A DNA stretch of 64,000 nucleotides, taken from the NCBI GenBank assembly GCA_036287865.1, contig CP126743.1, forward strand, positions 1,302,001-1,366,000, read 5' to 3'. Position 1 is the stretch's first letter; each line of letters begins with the position of its first letter. Positions 53,339 to 62,540 of this stretch are shown piece by piece. Position numbers and translations under genes: made by a program. The notes under the pieces were generated by a model. The model was not told the origin of the DNA. It did not search any database and saw nothing but the letters and a program-made list of their open reading frames with translations. Source of the stretch: Fluviibacter phosphoraccumulans_A (GTDB taxonomy: Bacteria > Pseudomonadota > Gammaproteobacteria > Burkholderiales > Rhodocyclaceae).

Positions 53339-54571
53339 ATGGTTCCCAACACACTCTTTGACCCACCCACGGCAACCCAAGACATTCCGGTTATGTCGGT
53401 ATCGGACCTCAACGCTGCGGTTCGTAGTCAACTCGAAAGCCGGTTCCCCCTGCTCTGGGTCGAAGGAGAAATAGCTCAATTTACTGTGGCTCGCTCCGGG
53501 CATATGTATTTCAGCCTTAAAGATACCAGCGCCCAGGTACGTTGCGCCCTATTTCGCACACGTGCTGCCCGCCTGGGTTGGCAACCCCGCCAGGGAGACA
53601 AAGTCCGCGCCAAGGTACAAATAACGCTCTATGAGGCCCGAGGCGAATTTCAGCTCACTGTCAAAACCCTTGTTAAAGGCGGTTTGGGTGCGCTTTATGA
53701 GCGCTTCCCGCAGCTTAAAACCGAACTGGAGGCTGCAGGACTCTTTGACCCGGTAAGAAAGCATGCACTCCCCGCTTTCCCACGCACCATCGGCATTATT
53801 ACCAGCCCACAGGCAGCAGCATTGCATGACGTAATGACTACCCTATCGCGGCGAGCACCCTATGCCCAACTCATCCTCTACCCCACACTGGTGCAGGGCG
53901 CTGAAGCTACAGCCCAGATTGTTCAGGCCATTGAAGCAGCCAATCAACACGGCCAAGCTGATGTGCTGTTGCTATGTCGAGGCGGCGGCTCGCTCGAAGA
54001 TTTATGGAGCTTTAACGAAGCGGTCGTGGTGGAAGCCATCGCCGCCAGCCAACTGCCAATTATTGCCGGCATCGGCCACGAAACCGATACCACCCTAGCC
54101 GATCTGGCTGCGGATGTACGCGCCCCAACCCCTACGGCTGCCGCAGAATTGGTTGCGCCCGACAAAACCCAGCTTAGCGCATTGATTGAGGCCAACCAGC
54201 AACGGTTACAGCAACTGATCATGCGCAGGCTAGATGATGCCGGCATGAAACTGGATGGTTATGCCGCGCGTCTGAGAAGCCCGGCAGCCCTTTTGGAGCG
54301 TCAACAGGACCGGCTTAATCAATTCAAGACACGCCTTCAACTCTGGTCACAGCGGGCACTTGAACGCGAATACCGCAGCCTGAACGAATTAGGTCTCAGG
54401 CTACAAGCCCTTGACCCGAGTCAGCCCCTCAAACGTGGCTACGCACTGGTCACAGATGCCCATGGCCACCTGGTAGACAGCATCCACAAAGCCCCCATAG
54501 ACTCAAAAGTTGAATTACGTCTTGCCGATGGCAAGCTACACGCCAATATAGTTTCTTGCCCAAGCGGATAA
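53339..54571 (+). CDS. xseA: Exodeoxyribonuclease VII large subunit
   Basis: XseA with XseB degrades single-stranded DNA. The N-terminal OB fold (VSDLNAAVRSQLESRFPLLWVEGEI, then SGHMYFSLKD) precedes the catalytic domain with GIITSPQAAALHDV, LLCRGGGSLEDLWSFNE and IGHETDTTLADLAADVRAPTPTAAAE. The C-terminal part ends LKRGYALV and a short barrel. It has 410 residues, somewhat shorter than the E. coli protein but normal for betaproteobacteria. The gene is intact. Confidence 0.96.
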   Translation: MVPNTLFDPPTATQDIPVMSVSDLNAAVRSQLESRFPLLWVEGEIAQFTVARSGHMYFSLKDTSAQVRCALFRTRAARLGWQPRQGDKVRAKVQITLYEARGEFQLTVKTLVKGGLGALYERFPQLKTELEAAGLFDPVRKHALPAFPRTIGIITSPQAAALHDVMTTLSRRAPYAQLILYPTLVQGAEATAQIVQAIEAANQHGQADVLLLCRGGGSLEDLWSFNEAVVVEAIAASQLPIIAGIGHETDTTLADLAADVRAPTPTAAAELVAPDKTQLSALIEANQQRLQQLIMRRLDDAGMKLDGYAARLRSPAALLERQQDRLNQFKTRLQLWSQRALEREYRSLNELGLRLQALDPSQPLKRGYALVTDAHGHLVDSIHKAPIDSKVELRLADGKLHANIVSCPSG

Positions 54572-54658
54572 CTAACTCTTGGCAATGCTTGCAGGTAACA
54601 GCGGCTCTGACTAGAATCAAACATTAAACCAACAAATCCCCCAACCAGGAGAATCAAC

Positions 54659-55243
54659 ATGGCATTTGAATTACCCGCACTGCCGTTCGCCAAGAACGCC
54701 CTCGCCCCACACATGTCGGAAGAAACTTTCGACTACCACTACGCCAAGCACCATCAGGCTTATGTGACCAACCTAAACAACCTGATTCCAGGCACCGAAT
54801 ACGAAAAGCTGAGCCTGGAAGAGATCGTCAAGAAGGCACCAGCCGGTGGCGTCTACAACAACGCTGCACAAGTCTGGAACCACACCTTCTTCTGGAACTG
54901 CCTGTCGCCAAACGGTGGTGGTGCACCAACCGGCACACTGGCTGATGCCATCAACAAAAAATGGGGCTCGTTCGACGAGTTCAAAAAAGCTTTCCAGACT
55001 TCGGCCGTTGGTAACTTCGGTTCGGGCTGGATCTGGCTGGTTAAGAAGGCCGATGGTAGCGTTGATATCGTTAACATGGGCGCTGCTGGCACCCCGCTGA
55101 CGACTGGCGACAAAGCGCTGCTGACTGTTGATGTGTGGGAGCACGCCTATTACATCGACTACCGCAATCTGCGTCCTAAGTTTGTTGAGACCTTCCTCGA
55201 AAAACTGGCCAACTGGAAATTTGCTGAAGCTAACTTCGCGTAA
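54659..55243 (+). CDS. sodB: Superoxide dismutase (Fe type)
   Basis: A 194-residue cytoplasmic superoxide dismutase. Metal ligands are His27, the His in QVWNHTFFW, and Asp/His in DVWEHAYY near the C-terminus. FELPALPFAKNAL and GGAPTG with FGSGWIWLV match the iron form. It begins MAFELPALPF after a clear AGGAGA. A terminator follows 17 bases after the stop. The gene is intact. Confidence 0.96.
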   Translation: MAFELPALPFAKNALAPHMSEETFDYHYAKHHQAYVTNLNNLIPGTEYEKLSLEEIVKKAPAGGVYNNAAQVWNHTFFWNCLSPNGGGAPTGTLADAINKKWGSFDEFKKAFQTSAVGNFGSGWIWLVKKADGSVDIVNMGAAGTPLTTGDKALLTVDVWEHAYYIDYRNLRPKFVETFLEKLANWKFAEANFA

Positions 55244-55260
55244 ACAATCTAGTTGCACAA

Positions 55261-55282
55261 AAACCCGGCTTAGGCCGGGTTT
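55261..55282. terminator. Bidirectional terminator sodB/ubiC
   Basis: A perfect 9-bp stem (AAACCCGGC / GCCGGGTTT) with loop TTAG is followed by a run of T on the plus strand and preceded by A, so it can end both sodB and convergent ubiC. Confidence 0.88.
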
Positions 55283-55283
55283 T

Positions 55284-55866
55284 TTATTTTGTGGTACTTA
55301 AAAGAAAGACTTCCGTCACCTGAACAGACTGCTGCGGATAGCGTGATTGGCTGAAGACTGCACGCCGCGCCCAGAGTCTGGGTTCACACGCTCCTTGTAT
55401 TTGTGCAGTTGCCAGCCGATAAAGTGGATGTCGTTTATCGAGAAATGCCCATTCGCGCTCTCGTCGCACGAAACCACGATGCGTAAAGAGTAACGAGCCG
55501 AGTGCCTGACGACCCAGCTTACGGAACATGACTGATAAGGGGCCACGTGGAATGGCAGACAGTATGTAATGAGTGACCACCAGCGGCGATCCATCTCCTG
55601 AAGAAAGCACAACTGCCCGACAAACGGCCATAGGCAGCTTTCCAGAGCCTTCATCGTTATAGGGCTTATCCAGCGCCTGACTGATCACCCGCAAATTCAC
55701 ATCGCCGTAATGCCGTTGCAAACGTGCTGTCAGCGACTTGGGCTCCTGAAGCCAGGGACACAAGATCCTTGGGTGGCTTTAGCGCTTTGCCAAGGGGGTG
55801 CCAATGACTACCTCGGCTGCGCCCTTTGAAACGATGAGACTGAACCCGGCTCTCACGTATGCCCAT
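55284..55866 (-). pseudogene. ubiC: Chorismate-pyruvate lyase UbiC, one frameshift
   Basis: UbiC makes 4-hydroxybenzoate from chorismate for ubiquinone. The start ATG at 55866 lies three bases after the DUF192 stop, and HWHPLGKALKPPKDLVS is typical. One extra C near 55757 (run CCC for CC) breaks the frame at VS-WLQEPKSL. Thereafter SLTARLQRHYG, VVLSSGDGSPLVVTHYILS, TRGFVRRE-like HRGFVRRER and LWARRAVFSQS continue to 55284. A homopolymer slip is the only defect, so this could be a sequence error in a working gene. Confidence 0.85.
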
Positions 55867-55869
55867 GAC

Positions 55870-56289
55870 TCAGTATTCACCCTGGGGGGCTTTTTCAAGG
55901 CCGATGATCTGGCTACCCGCAACAACACCATGCTTGGCAAACCAGCCGTGATTGGCTTCCAGGGCATAGGTCGCATTGCGTTGCGTACAGTGATTGGTTA
56001 CTGTTTGCGGTGCCATATCTTCGATATTAATCACCTGCCCCTGGGCATCGATGAAAGCAACAGAGAGTGGGATCTTGGTGTTCTTCATCCACATACAGAA
56101 GTACGCAGGCGCCGGGTAGACAAACAGCATGCCACGCGACTCCGGCATTGATGCACGGTTCATGAGACCCAGTGAGCGCTGTGCCTTGTTGCTGGCGACT
56201 TCGACTTCCAAATTACCGGTGCCAGCCGATAAACTAATGACCGGCAGGTCCGCTGCCTGGGCCATGGCCGATAACACAAACAAGATCAA
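55870..56289 (-). CDS. DUF192 family exported protein
   Basis: A 139-residue protein with a short hydrophobic start and AMAQA signal-peptidase site, then the DUF192 domain: NLEVEVASNKAQRSLGLMNRASMPESRGMLFVYP, CMWMKNTKIPLSVAFID and HGVVAGSQIIGL. The family has a small barrel fold and unknown role, probably periplasmic. No ATG fits; the TTG at 56289 overlaps the rluE stop (TTGA), and an n-region with positive charge is missing, so the real start is uncertain. It sits between rluE and ubiC in one minus-strand run. Confidence 0.8.
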   Translation of the reverse strand: MILFVLSAMAQAADLPVISLSAGTGNLEVEVASNKAQRSLGLMNRASMPESRGMLFVYPAPAYFCMWMKNTKIPLSVAFIDAQGQVINIEDMAPQTVTNHCTQRNATYALEANHGWFAKHGVVAGSQIIGLEKAPQGEY

Positions 56290-56909
56290 CCCGGTGATGC
56301 CAGCACGCGTGATAAACGTCTTGCGTTACTCCCGTTTAATTGATTGACGGATATCTCTGTCGAGGTACCGAGTTCCAGGGGTTGTCCGTCATTGAGCTGT
56401 AGCAGTTGCACACCGCCTACGGACACGCGTACCAGCCTAAGCACTGGCAAACCGACCGCAGCGCACATCCGTTTGACTTGACGATTGCGTCCTTCAGTCA
56501 GCGTGACCGAGAGCCAGGTCGTTGGAATTAATTTGCGAAAGCGTATGGGTGGATTTCTTGGCCACAAACAGCGTGCCTCCACATCTTCCGGCAACACGCT
56601 CACCACACAGGCCCGGGTCGGCCCATCGTTCAATACCGGGCCAGCACGCAAATGGGCTAATGCCGCTTCGTCAGGAACGCCTTCTACCTGTGCCCAATAG
56701 CATTTGGGCAACTTGTGCTTTGGCTCGGCAATACGTGCCTGCAATGCGCTGTTATCGGTAAGCAGCAACAATCCTTCACTATCCGCGTCCAGTCGCCCCG
56801 CCACCCGGAATTCGGGCAAGGTTAAGTAGACACTTAATCCCTGCCAATGGCCTTCTGGCGTGAACTGGGAAACCACCCCATAGGGTTTATTGAACGCAAC
56901 AAGTGACAC
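56286..56909 (-). CDS. rluE: 23S rRNA pseudouridine synthase, RluE type
   Basis: A 207-residue pseudouridine synthase of the RsuA/RluB/E/F group without an S4 domain, as in RluE, which modifies U2457 of 23S rRNA. The catalytic Asp is in AGRLDADSEGLLLLTDN near residue 41. FNKPYGVVSQF, EGRNRQVKRMCAAVGLPVLRLVR are the other family motifs. The start is a GTG at 56909. It is intact and heads the rluE-DUF192-ubiC group. Confidence 0.9.
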   Translation of the reverse strand: MSLVAFNKPYGVVSQFTPEGHWQGLSVYLTLPEFRVAGRLDADSEGLLLLTDNSALQARIAEPKHKLPKCYWAQVEGVPDEAALAHLRAGPVLNDGPTRACVVSVLPEDVEARCLWPRNPPIRFRKLIPTTWLSVTLTEGRNRQVKRMCAAVGLPVLRLVRVSVGGVQLLQLNDGQPLELGTSTEISVNQLNGSNARRLSRVLASPG

Positions 56910-56940
56910 AGGAAATTCTCAATCGGCTAGACACGATGAA

Positions 56941-56972
56941 AAAGCCCTGCTGATGGATCACCGCAGGGCTTT
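56941..56972 (-). terminator. Intrinsic terminator after glnB
   Basis: On the minus strand a 10-bp perfect stem (AAAGCCCTGC / GCAGGGCTTT) with a 12-base loop is followed by T-rich sequence, 35 bases after the glnB stop and just before rluE. Confidence 0.8.
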
Positions 56973-57007
56973 GATCTTTTGCTGAAATCAGTTCAGCAAG
57001 ACGCTGA

Positions 57008-57346
57008 TTAAATGGCTGCGTCGTCAACTTCGCCAGTGCGGATACGAACAACCTGATCAACGGGCAATACAAAAATCTTGCCATCACCGATCTTGCCGGT
57101 GCGCGCCGATTTGATAATCGATTCCAGCACAGCCTCAACACGATCATCTTGTACCACGACTTCAAGTCGCACCTTCGGCAGAAAATCAACCACGTACTCG
57201 GCGCCGCGGTAGAGCTCAGTGTGACCTTTCTGACGGCCAAAACCCCGAACCTCGGTTACGGTGAGACCAGTCACGCCAATTTCAGAGAGACCCTCACGAA
57301 CTTCGTCCAGTTTGAAAGGCTTAATAATAGCTACGATCTGCTTCAT
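57008..57346 (-). CDS. glnB: Nitrogen regulatory protein P-II
   Basis: A 112-residue PII signalling protein that reports glutamine, 2-oxoglutarate and ATP/ADP status. The T-loop with uridylylation Tyr51 is in LYRGAEYVVDFLPKV. GFGRQKGHTE and GKIGDGKIFVLPVDQVVRIRTGE are the nucleotide-site segments. It is located 42 bases downstream of nadE on the same strand. In several betaproteobacteria glnB is next to nadE, where PII can control NAD synthetase activity. Confidence 0.95.
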   Translation of the reverse strand: MKQIVAIIKPFKLDEVREGLSEIGVTGLTVTEVRGFGRQKGHTELYRGAEYVVDFLPKVRLEVVVQDDRVEAVLESIIKSARTGKIGDGKIFVLPVDQVVRIRTGEVDDAAI

Positions 57347-57388
57347 GATGACTCCATGCGATCAAATACAAATTCAATAAGTGATAGC

Positions 57389-59005
57389 TTACCACTCATC
57401 CGGGTATCGGTTGGTAATCGGATAACGCCAATCTTTGCCAAAGCCACGGCGCGTGAGACGAATACCCACGGGAGATTGACGACGCTTGTATTCGGAAATG
57501 CGTAAAAGGCGTACAACTCTGCGCACATCAGCCTCACGATAGCCCTGGGCGACAATGTCTCGCGGGCTAATGTCCTGCTCCATGTAGGTGGTAACAATGG
57601 CGTCCAGCACTTCATAAGGCGGCAGCGAATCCTGATCGGTCTGGTCCGGGCATAACTCCGCCGAAGGTGGGCGCTCGATAATGCGCCAGGGGATGATTTC
57701 CTTATCGCGGTTAATCCAGCGACAGACATCGTAAACACGCGTTTTAAGCAGATCTTTGAGCACGGCAAAGCCACCCGTCATGTCGCCGTACAGGGTACAG
57801 TATCCGACGGCCATTTCGGATTTGTTACCCGTGGTCAGAACCAGCCAGCCGCTCTTATTGGAGAGCGCCATCAGCAGATTGCCGCGAATCCGTGCCTGCA
57901 GATTTTCTTCGGTAGTGTCGGGTGCTTTGCCCATAAAATACGGGGCCAGCAGCGACTCATAGGTCTGCATGGCTGGCTGTATATCGACCAGCTCGCCTTT
58001 TACCCCAAGATTTGCGCATAAGGCCCAGGAGTCATCGATACTCATCTGTGCCGTATACGGTGACGGCATGATGATGGACCGCACACGATCTGCACCCAGC
58101 GCGTCAACAGCCACGCAAAGTGTCAGAGCAGAATCAATGCCACCTGACAGGCCGAGATAGGCGCCAGCAAAACCATTCTTGGCAAAATAATCACGTACGC
58201 CCAATACCATGGCGCCATAAATCTGGACATTCAACTCAGCGGGTTCCGTCTTGGGCTCAGCCGTTTGCCAACCAGTAGTAGGTGTCCAATCGGCATAGGC
58301 CGTGGTTTCTGTAAATTGAGGCAGTTGGAGCACGGGCTCACTACCCGGGGCGACAATGGTCGAAGCACCATCAAACACCAGTTCGTCCTGGCCGCCGACG
58401 AGATTGCAGTAGACAATCGATAGACCTGTTTCGGCGACCCGTTGTTTAAGAATGGTTTGCCGGTCTACGGCTTTGTCCAGATGGTACGGCGATGCGTTAA
58501 GGACCAGCAGGACTTCTGCACCTGCTGCTTTGGCAGCTTTGGCCGGTTCGGCAAACCAGATGTCTTCGCAGATGGCCAGACCAAAGCGCACACCCGCATG
58601 ATCAAAGCAAACGCTTTGATGGCCCGGCGAGAAATAACGCAGTTCGTCAAAGACTTCGTATTGCGGCAGATGCTGTTTGCGATAGGTGTCTAGACGCTTC
58701 CCCTTCAGGAAGACAGTGGCCGCATTGTAGTGCTGGCCATTTTGCGCCTCCGGGAAACCGACTACGATGGCAATACTCAAGTGGGCGGTTGCCTGCCCCA
58801 GCGCGGTTAATGCACTTTCAACGGAACGATAAAAATCCGGACGTAACAGCAAGTCTTCGGGTGGGTAACCACAAAGACTCAATTCAGGCGTAAGCAAAAG
58901 ATCAGCGCCACCTGAGGAGGCCTGTTCGGCAAGCCCGGCAATTTTGCGTACATTGCCCGGCAAATCACCAAGCACCACATTCATTTGAGCAACTGCAACC
59001 CGCAC
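57389..59005 (-). CDS. nadE: Glutamine-dependent NAD+ synthetase
   Basis: A 538-residue two-domain enzyme. The N-terminal nitrilase-type amidotransferase (residues 1-250) has the Glu of TPELSLCGYPPEDLL, the Lys region and the catalytic Cys in LAICEDIWF. It supplies ammonia to the C-terminal NAD synthetase domain (275-538), with the PP-loop LSGGIDSALTL, TTGNKSEMAVGYCTLYGD and ERPPSAELCPDQTDQDSLP. The start is a GTG at 59005 (MRVAVAQMN). The neighbouring glnB suggests PII control. The gene is intact. Confidence 0.95.
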   Translation of the reverse strand: MRVAVAQMNVVLGDLPGNVRKIAGLAEQASSGGADLLLTPELSLCGYPPEDLLLRPDFYRSVESALTALGQATAHLSIAIVVGFPEAQNGQHYNAATVFLKGKRLDTYRKQHLPQYEVFDELRYFSPGHQSVCFDHAGVRFGLAICEDIWFAEPAKAAKAAGAEVLLVLNASPYHLDKAVDRQTILKQRVAETGLSIVYCNLVGGQDELVFDGASTIVAPGSEPVLQLPQFTETTAYADWTPTTGWQTAEPKTEPAELNVQIYGAMVLGVRDYFAKNGFAGAYLGLSGGIDSALTLCVAVDALGADRVRSIIMPSPYTAQMSIDDSWALCANLGVKGELVDIQPAMQTYESLLAPYFMGKAPDTTEENLQARIRGNLLMALSNKSGWLVLTTGNKSEMAVGYCTLYGDMTGGFAVLKDLLKTRVYDVCRWINRDKEIIPWRIIERPPSAELCPDQTDQDSLPPYEVLDAIVTTYMEQDISPRDIVAQGYREADVRRVVRLLRISEYKRRQSPVGIRLTRRGFGKDWRYPITNRYPDEW

Positions 59006-59041
59006 GCTTTATCCCTGCCTCTGATCTGAACTTATCAAAAA

Positions 59042-59069
59042 AATAGCCCTGGGCTGACTCAGGGCTATT
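59042..59069 (-). terminator. Intrinsic terminator after ppa
   Basis: On the minus strand a 10-bp stem (AATAGCCCTG / CAGGGCTATT) with an 8-base loop is followed by seven T, 20 bases after the ppa stop. Confidence 0.88.
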
Positions 59070-59089
59070 CTATGCCTAAAGGCTATGAC

Positions 59090-59623
59090 TTACTTGCCAG
59101 CCTTGGCACGGGCAACGCCCGAAGTGATTTCAGCCTTGGCTGCAGCAGCATCTTTCCAGCCCTTGACCTTAACCCACTTGCCAGCTTCCAGATCTTTGTA
59201 ATGCTCGAAGAAATGGGTGATCTGCTTGATCAGCAGTTCTGGCAGGTCGTCTGTGCTCTGAACCTTGTCGTAAAGACCAGTCAGCTTCGAAACAGGCACC
59301 GCTACCAGCTTGGCATCTTCACCGGCTTCATCTTCCATGGCCAGCATGCCAATGGTGCGGCAACGGATAACAACGCCTGGTGGAAGCGGGTATGGCGATA
59401 CAACCAGCACGTCTACAGGATCACCATCTTTCGACAGGGTCGAAGGAATAAAACCGTAGTTACAAGGATAGTGCATCGGCGTGGCAATGAAGCGATCTAC
59501 AAATACGGCGCCCGAATCTTTATCCAGCTCATATTTGATGCCAGGTGCATTAGCCGAGGTCTCGATAACGACGTTGAAATCATTCGGGACATCCTTGCCG
59601 ATGGAAATGTTATCGATGTTCAT
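59090..59623 (-). CDS. ppa: Inorganic pyrophosphatase (family I)
   Basis: A 177-residue soluble Mg-dependent pyrophosphatase. The signature with the metal-binding aspartates is DGDPVDVLV near residue 65. YELDKDSGAVFVDRF near the start, GFIPSTLSKDGDP and DLEAGKWVKVKGW at the C-terminus match the bacterial family. It is intact, monocistronic as far as seen, with its own terminator. Confidence 0.96.
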   Translation of the reverse strand: MNIDNISIGKDVPNDFNVVIETSANAPGIKYELDKDSGAVFVDRFIATPMHYPCNYGFIPSTLSKDGDPVDVLVVSPYPLPPGVVIRCRTIGMLAMEDEAGEDAKLVAVPVSKLTGLYDKVQSTDDLPELLIKQITHFFEHYKDLEAGKWVKVKGWKDAAAAKAEITSGVARAKAGK

Positions 59624-59705
59624 GTCTTTTCCCTTTATGATGTGGTTGTATTTACGCGTAACAAAATGCGCTTAACTTGAAAATTATAGCCTCTGCAGCG
59701 TGTTT

Positions 59706-61859
59706 TTAACGCTTGCGACGCAATAACAATGAATTTCCGACAACAGAAATTGAAGAACAGGCCATGGCAGCACCCGCAATCACCGGATTCAGCATGCCAA
59801 TTGCCGCCAGAGGGATTGCCAACGCATTGTAGATAAAGGCAAAAAATAAATTCTGGCGGATTTTAGCCAGCGTACGACGGGAAAGTCGAATGGCATCGAC
59901 TACGCCAGTGAGCCGGTTGTTCATCAGCACAATACCGGCACTTTCCATCGCAATATCCATGCCGCCACCCATGGCCACACCGACCGAAGCAGACGCCAAT
60001 GCTGGCGCATCATTAATGCCGTCACCCACCATCATCACACCGCCAGGGTTTTGATCCAGTAGCCGCTTGACCTCTGCCGCTTTGCCCGCTGGCAAGACCC
60101 CTGCTCGAATGCTATCTACCCCAAGCAATGCCCCGACTACCTGGGCAGATTCAATCTGGTCTCCGGTGAGCATGACCGTATTCAAACCCAGCATCCGAAG
60201 CTGGCTGAACGCACTAGCCGCATCAAAACGGGGCTTGTCAGAAAAAGCCAGTATGGCGATGGGTGTGTCTTGGTGCATGACTACAGACAAAGTCTTAGCA
60301 TCTTTAGCCAATCGAGAGGCTTGCTGCGCCCAGAAGTCAGATGGGTTATTTATATGCGCAGCGTCCCAACGCACAACGCCATACACTTCCCCAGCAATCT
60401 GGCCAAATACACCTTTGCCTGCCTCATTGCGAAAATCGGTAATCGTCTCCGTAGCACCATGCTCGATTACGGCGGCACGAATGGCATGCGCCACTGGATG
60501 CGCTGAACCCTGTTCGAGTGCTGCTGCAATAGAAAGCACCTGATCTTTGTTTACCGGGCTATCGACAGGCAAAACGACATCCGTTAGCGTCAAACGACCC
60601 TCGGTAAGCGTACCGGTTTTATCAAAAATTACCGTATCGACAGAGGCTGCTCGTTGTAGCGCATCTGCATCACGCACCAGAATACCTTGGCGCGCACCTT
60701 CACCAATACCGACCATAATCGCCGTCGGTGTGGCTAATCCAAGTGCACAGGGACAAGAAATGACCAGCACCGCCACAGCCCGAATCACCGCCGCTTCCCA
60801 ATTGCCCACCCAAAGCCCTGTCACAACGAATGTCACGAGTGCAATCAATACAACCATGGGCACAAACCAGGCGGAGATACGGTCAACCAGCGCCTGAACC
60901 GGCGCACGCGAACCTTGTGCTTGCGCAACCAGGCGTGCAATTCCTGCCAGAACCGTACTGCGCCCAACCCCGATCACACGGCAGACCAGTAACCCCTCGC
61001 CATTGAGTGTGCCGGCATAAACCTTGTCATTTAAATGCTTTTCAACAGGAACCGGTTCACCCGTCAGCATAGATTCCGTCACCGAGGAACTTCCCTCGAT
61101 CACCAAACCATCAACCGGAATGGCTTCCCCACTCAGTACCCTTACCCGGTCTCCCGGACGTATTTCGGAGAGCGGTACCGATTCGAATGATTCGGCTACC
61201 ACTTCTCGCCAGGCTGTTTTAGGGGTCAGATGCAGCAAGCGTTCAATCGCCGATGCGCTGAATTTACGGGCACGCAGCTCCAATTGCTTACCGGTCATAA
61301 TTAAAGCAATAACAACTACAGATGCTTCAAAATAAACATCACCATGATGTCCGGTGAGCATCACCGCCACCGAATAAACATAGGCGGATAAGGTACCAAG
61401 GCTCACCAGTACATCCATATTCGAGGTACGCAATTTCAGCGCATACCAGGCACCCAGATAGAACGGCCAGGCCACCCATAACTGTACGGGCGTTGCCAGC
61501 AGCCACTGCCAGATTAATGGCACATGAATACGCTCACCGGATAACCACATCCACGGTATCATCAACAGTAATGGCGCAGCACAAATAATCGCCGTCCAGA
61601 AACGCGCCTGTTGCAAACGATCGGTTTCGACGGCAGACATTTCCAAGATATCGCGCACTTCTGCCGCGCCATACCCTGCCGTTTCTATAGCGCTAATCAC
61701 CGCGCCAACACTCATCGAACCAGGCGCCTGAACAATGGCTTCTTCGGTAGCAAAATTAACTTCTGCCTGAACCTCTGGTAGCTGTTCAATGGCTTTCTGA
61801 ACGGTACGGGCACAGTTTGCACATCTGAGGCCCGATATTTTTAAAACATACTCGGTCAC
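59706..61859 (-). CDS. copA: Copper-translocating P-type ATPase
   Basis: A 717-residue P1B-ATPase. The single N-terminal heavy-metal domain has the GLRCANCARTVQ site (CxxC). The transport-site CPC is in ISCPCALGLATP, the phosphorylated Asp in FDKTGTLTEG, the HP motif in SAHPVAHA and the hinge in VGDGINDAPALA. Eight hydrophobic segments are present. The GTG at 61859 overlaps the upstream stop (GTGA). The context with a DsbD-like membrane protein and hemN, as in fix/cco clusters, suggests it may be a CcoI-type pump for cytochrome oxidase assembly rather than detoxification. Confidence 0.92.
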   Translation of the reverse strand: MTEYVLKISGLRCANCARTVQKAIEQLPEVQAEVNFATEEAIVQAPGSMSVGAVISAIETAGYGAAEVRDILEMSAVETDRLQQARFWTAIICAAPLLLMIPWMWLSGERIHVPLIWQWLLATPVQLWVAWPFYLGAWYALKLRTSNMDVLVSLGTLSAYVYSVAVMLTGHHGDVYFEASVVVIALIMTGKQLELRARKFSASAIERLLHLTPKTAWREVVAESFESVPLSEIRPGDRVRVLSGEAIPVDGLVIEGSSSVTESMLTGEPVPVEKHLNDKVYAGTLNGEGLLVCRVIGVGRSTVLAGIARLVAQAQGSRAPVQALVDRISAWFVPMVVLIALVTFVVTGLWVGNWEAAVIRAVAVLVISCPCALGLATPTAIMVGIGEGARQGILVRDADALQRAASVDTVIFDKTGTLTEGRLTLTDVVLPVDSPVNKDQVLSIAAALEQGSAHPVAHAIRAAVIEHGATETITDFRNEAGKGVFGQIAGEVYGVVRWDAAHINNPSDFWAQQASRLAKDAKTLSVVMHQDTPIAILAFSDKPRFDAASAFSQLRMLGLNTVMLTGDQIESAQVVGALLGVDSIRAGVLPAGKAAEVKRLLDQNPGGVMMVGDGINDAPALASASVGVAMGGGMDIAMESAGIVLMNNRLTGVVDAIRLSRRTLAKIRQNLFFAFIYNALAIPLAAIGMLNPVIAGAAMACSSISVVGNSLLLRRKR

Positions 61860-62530
61860 TGGATACTCAATCCTTGAACTAACCCATACGCGCCCCAAGC
61901 AATCACCATTAATCCGGCGATCCAACGGAGTGCTGATTGGCGCAGACGATTTAACAAACCAGCACCCATCCAACCGGCAAGCAAAAGATTAGGCAACGTT
62001 CCCAAAGCAAAACCCGCCATCCAGATAGCGCCAGAAACGTGGTTTGCACTGGCGATTGCGGTAGCCAGAGCGCTATAAACAAGACCACAAGGGAGAAATC
62101 CCCAGGCAAAACCCACGATCAATGCCCTGGCGGGTGTGGTTACCGGAAAGAACCGACGCGCAAGTGGCTCTATACGCCGCCACAGATACTGCCCACCCTG
62201 CTCTAATGGGCGAATAATCAATGGCCAACCCATCAGGTATAGGCCCATACCGATGAGCAACACATTGGCCAGTATGTAAAAGCCTAACGGCGCAAGGCCC
62301 AATACAGAGATGCCAGCGTAACCCATAAAACCAGCCACACCGCCTAACAGGATGTAGGTGAAACACCGCCCCAGGTTATAGACCAACAGCAAAACAGGAC
62401 GACGACTCTCTGACACGGATAGCGACAACGCGCTTACGATCCCACCACACATCCCCAGACAATGAACACCCCCAAGCCAACCGATCAGCACCGCGGCAAA
62501 AAATGGTAATGCTGTGATGCTCATACTCAA
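61856..62530 (-). CDS. Sulfite exporter TauE/SafE-like / DsbD-like membrane protein
   Basis: A 224-residue inner-membrane protein with six hydrophobic segments. The motif GGVHCLGMCGGIV near residue 22 and GFAWGFLPCGLVYSAL near 140 carry the paired cysteines of the DsbD_2 (UreH-like) transmembrane family, often annotated as a TauE/SafE exporter and linked to copper handling for cbb3 oxidase. It lies between hemN and copA on the same strand and overlaps copA by four bases. The ccoNOPQ genes are not in the window. Confidence 0.85.
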   Translation of the reverse strand: MSMSITALPFFAAVLIGWLGGVHCLGMCGGIVSALSLSVSESRRPVLLLVYNLGRCFTYILLGGVAGFMGYAGISVLGLAPLGFYILANVLLIGMGLYLMGWPLIIRPLEQGGQYLWRRIEPLARRFFPVTTPARALIVGFAWGFLPCGLVYSALATAIASANHVSGAIWMAGFALGTLPNLLLAGWMGAGLLNRLRQSALRWIAGLMVIAWGAYGLVQGLSIQ

Positions 62531-62540
62531 AATACCTGGC

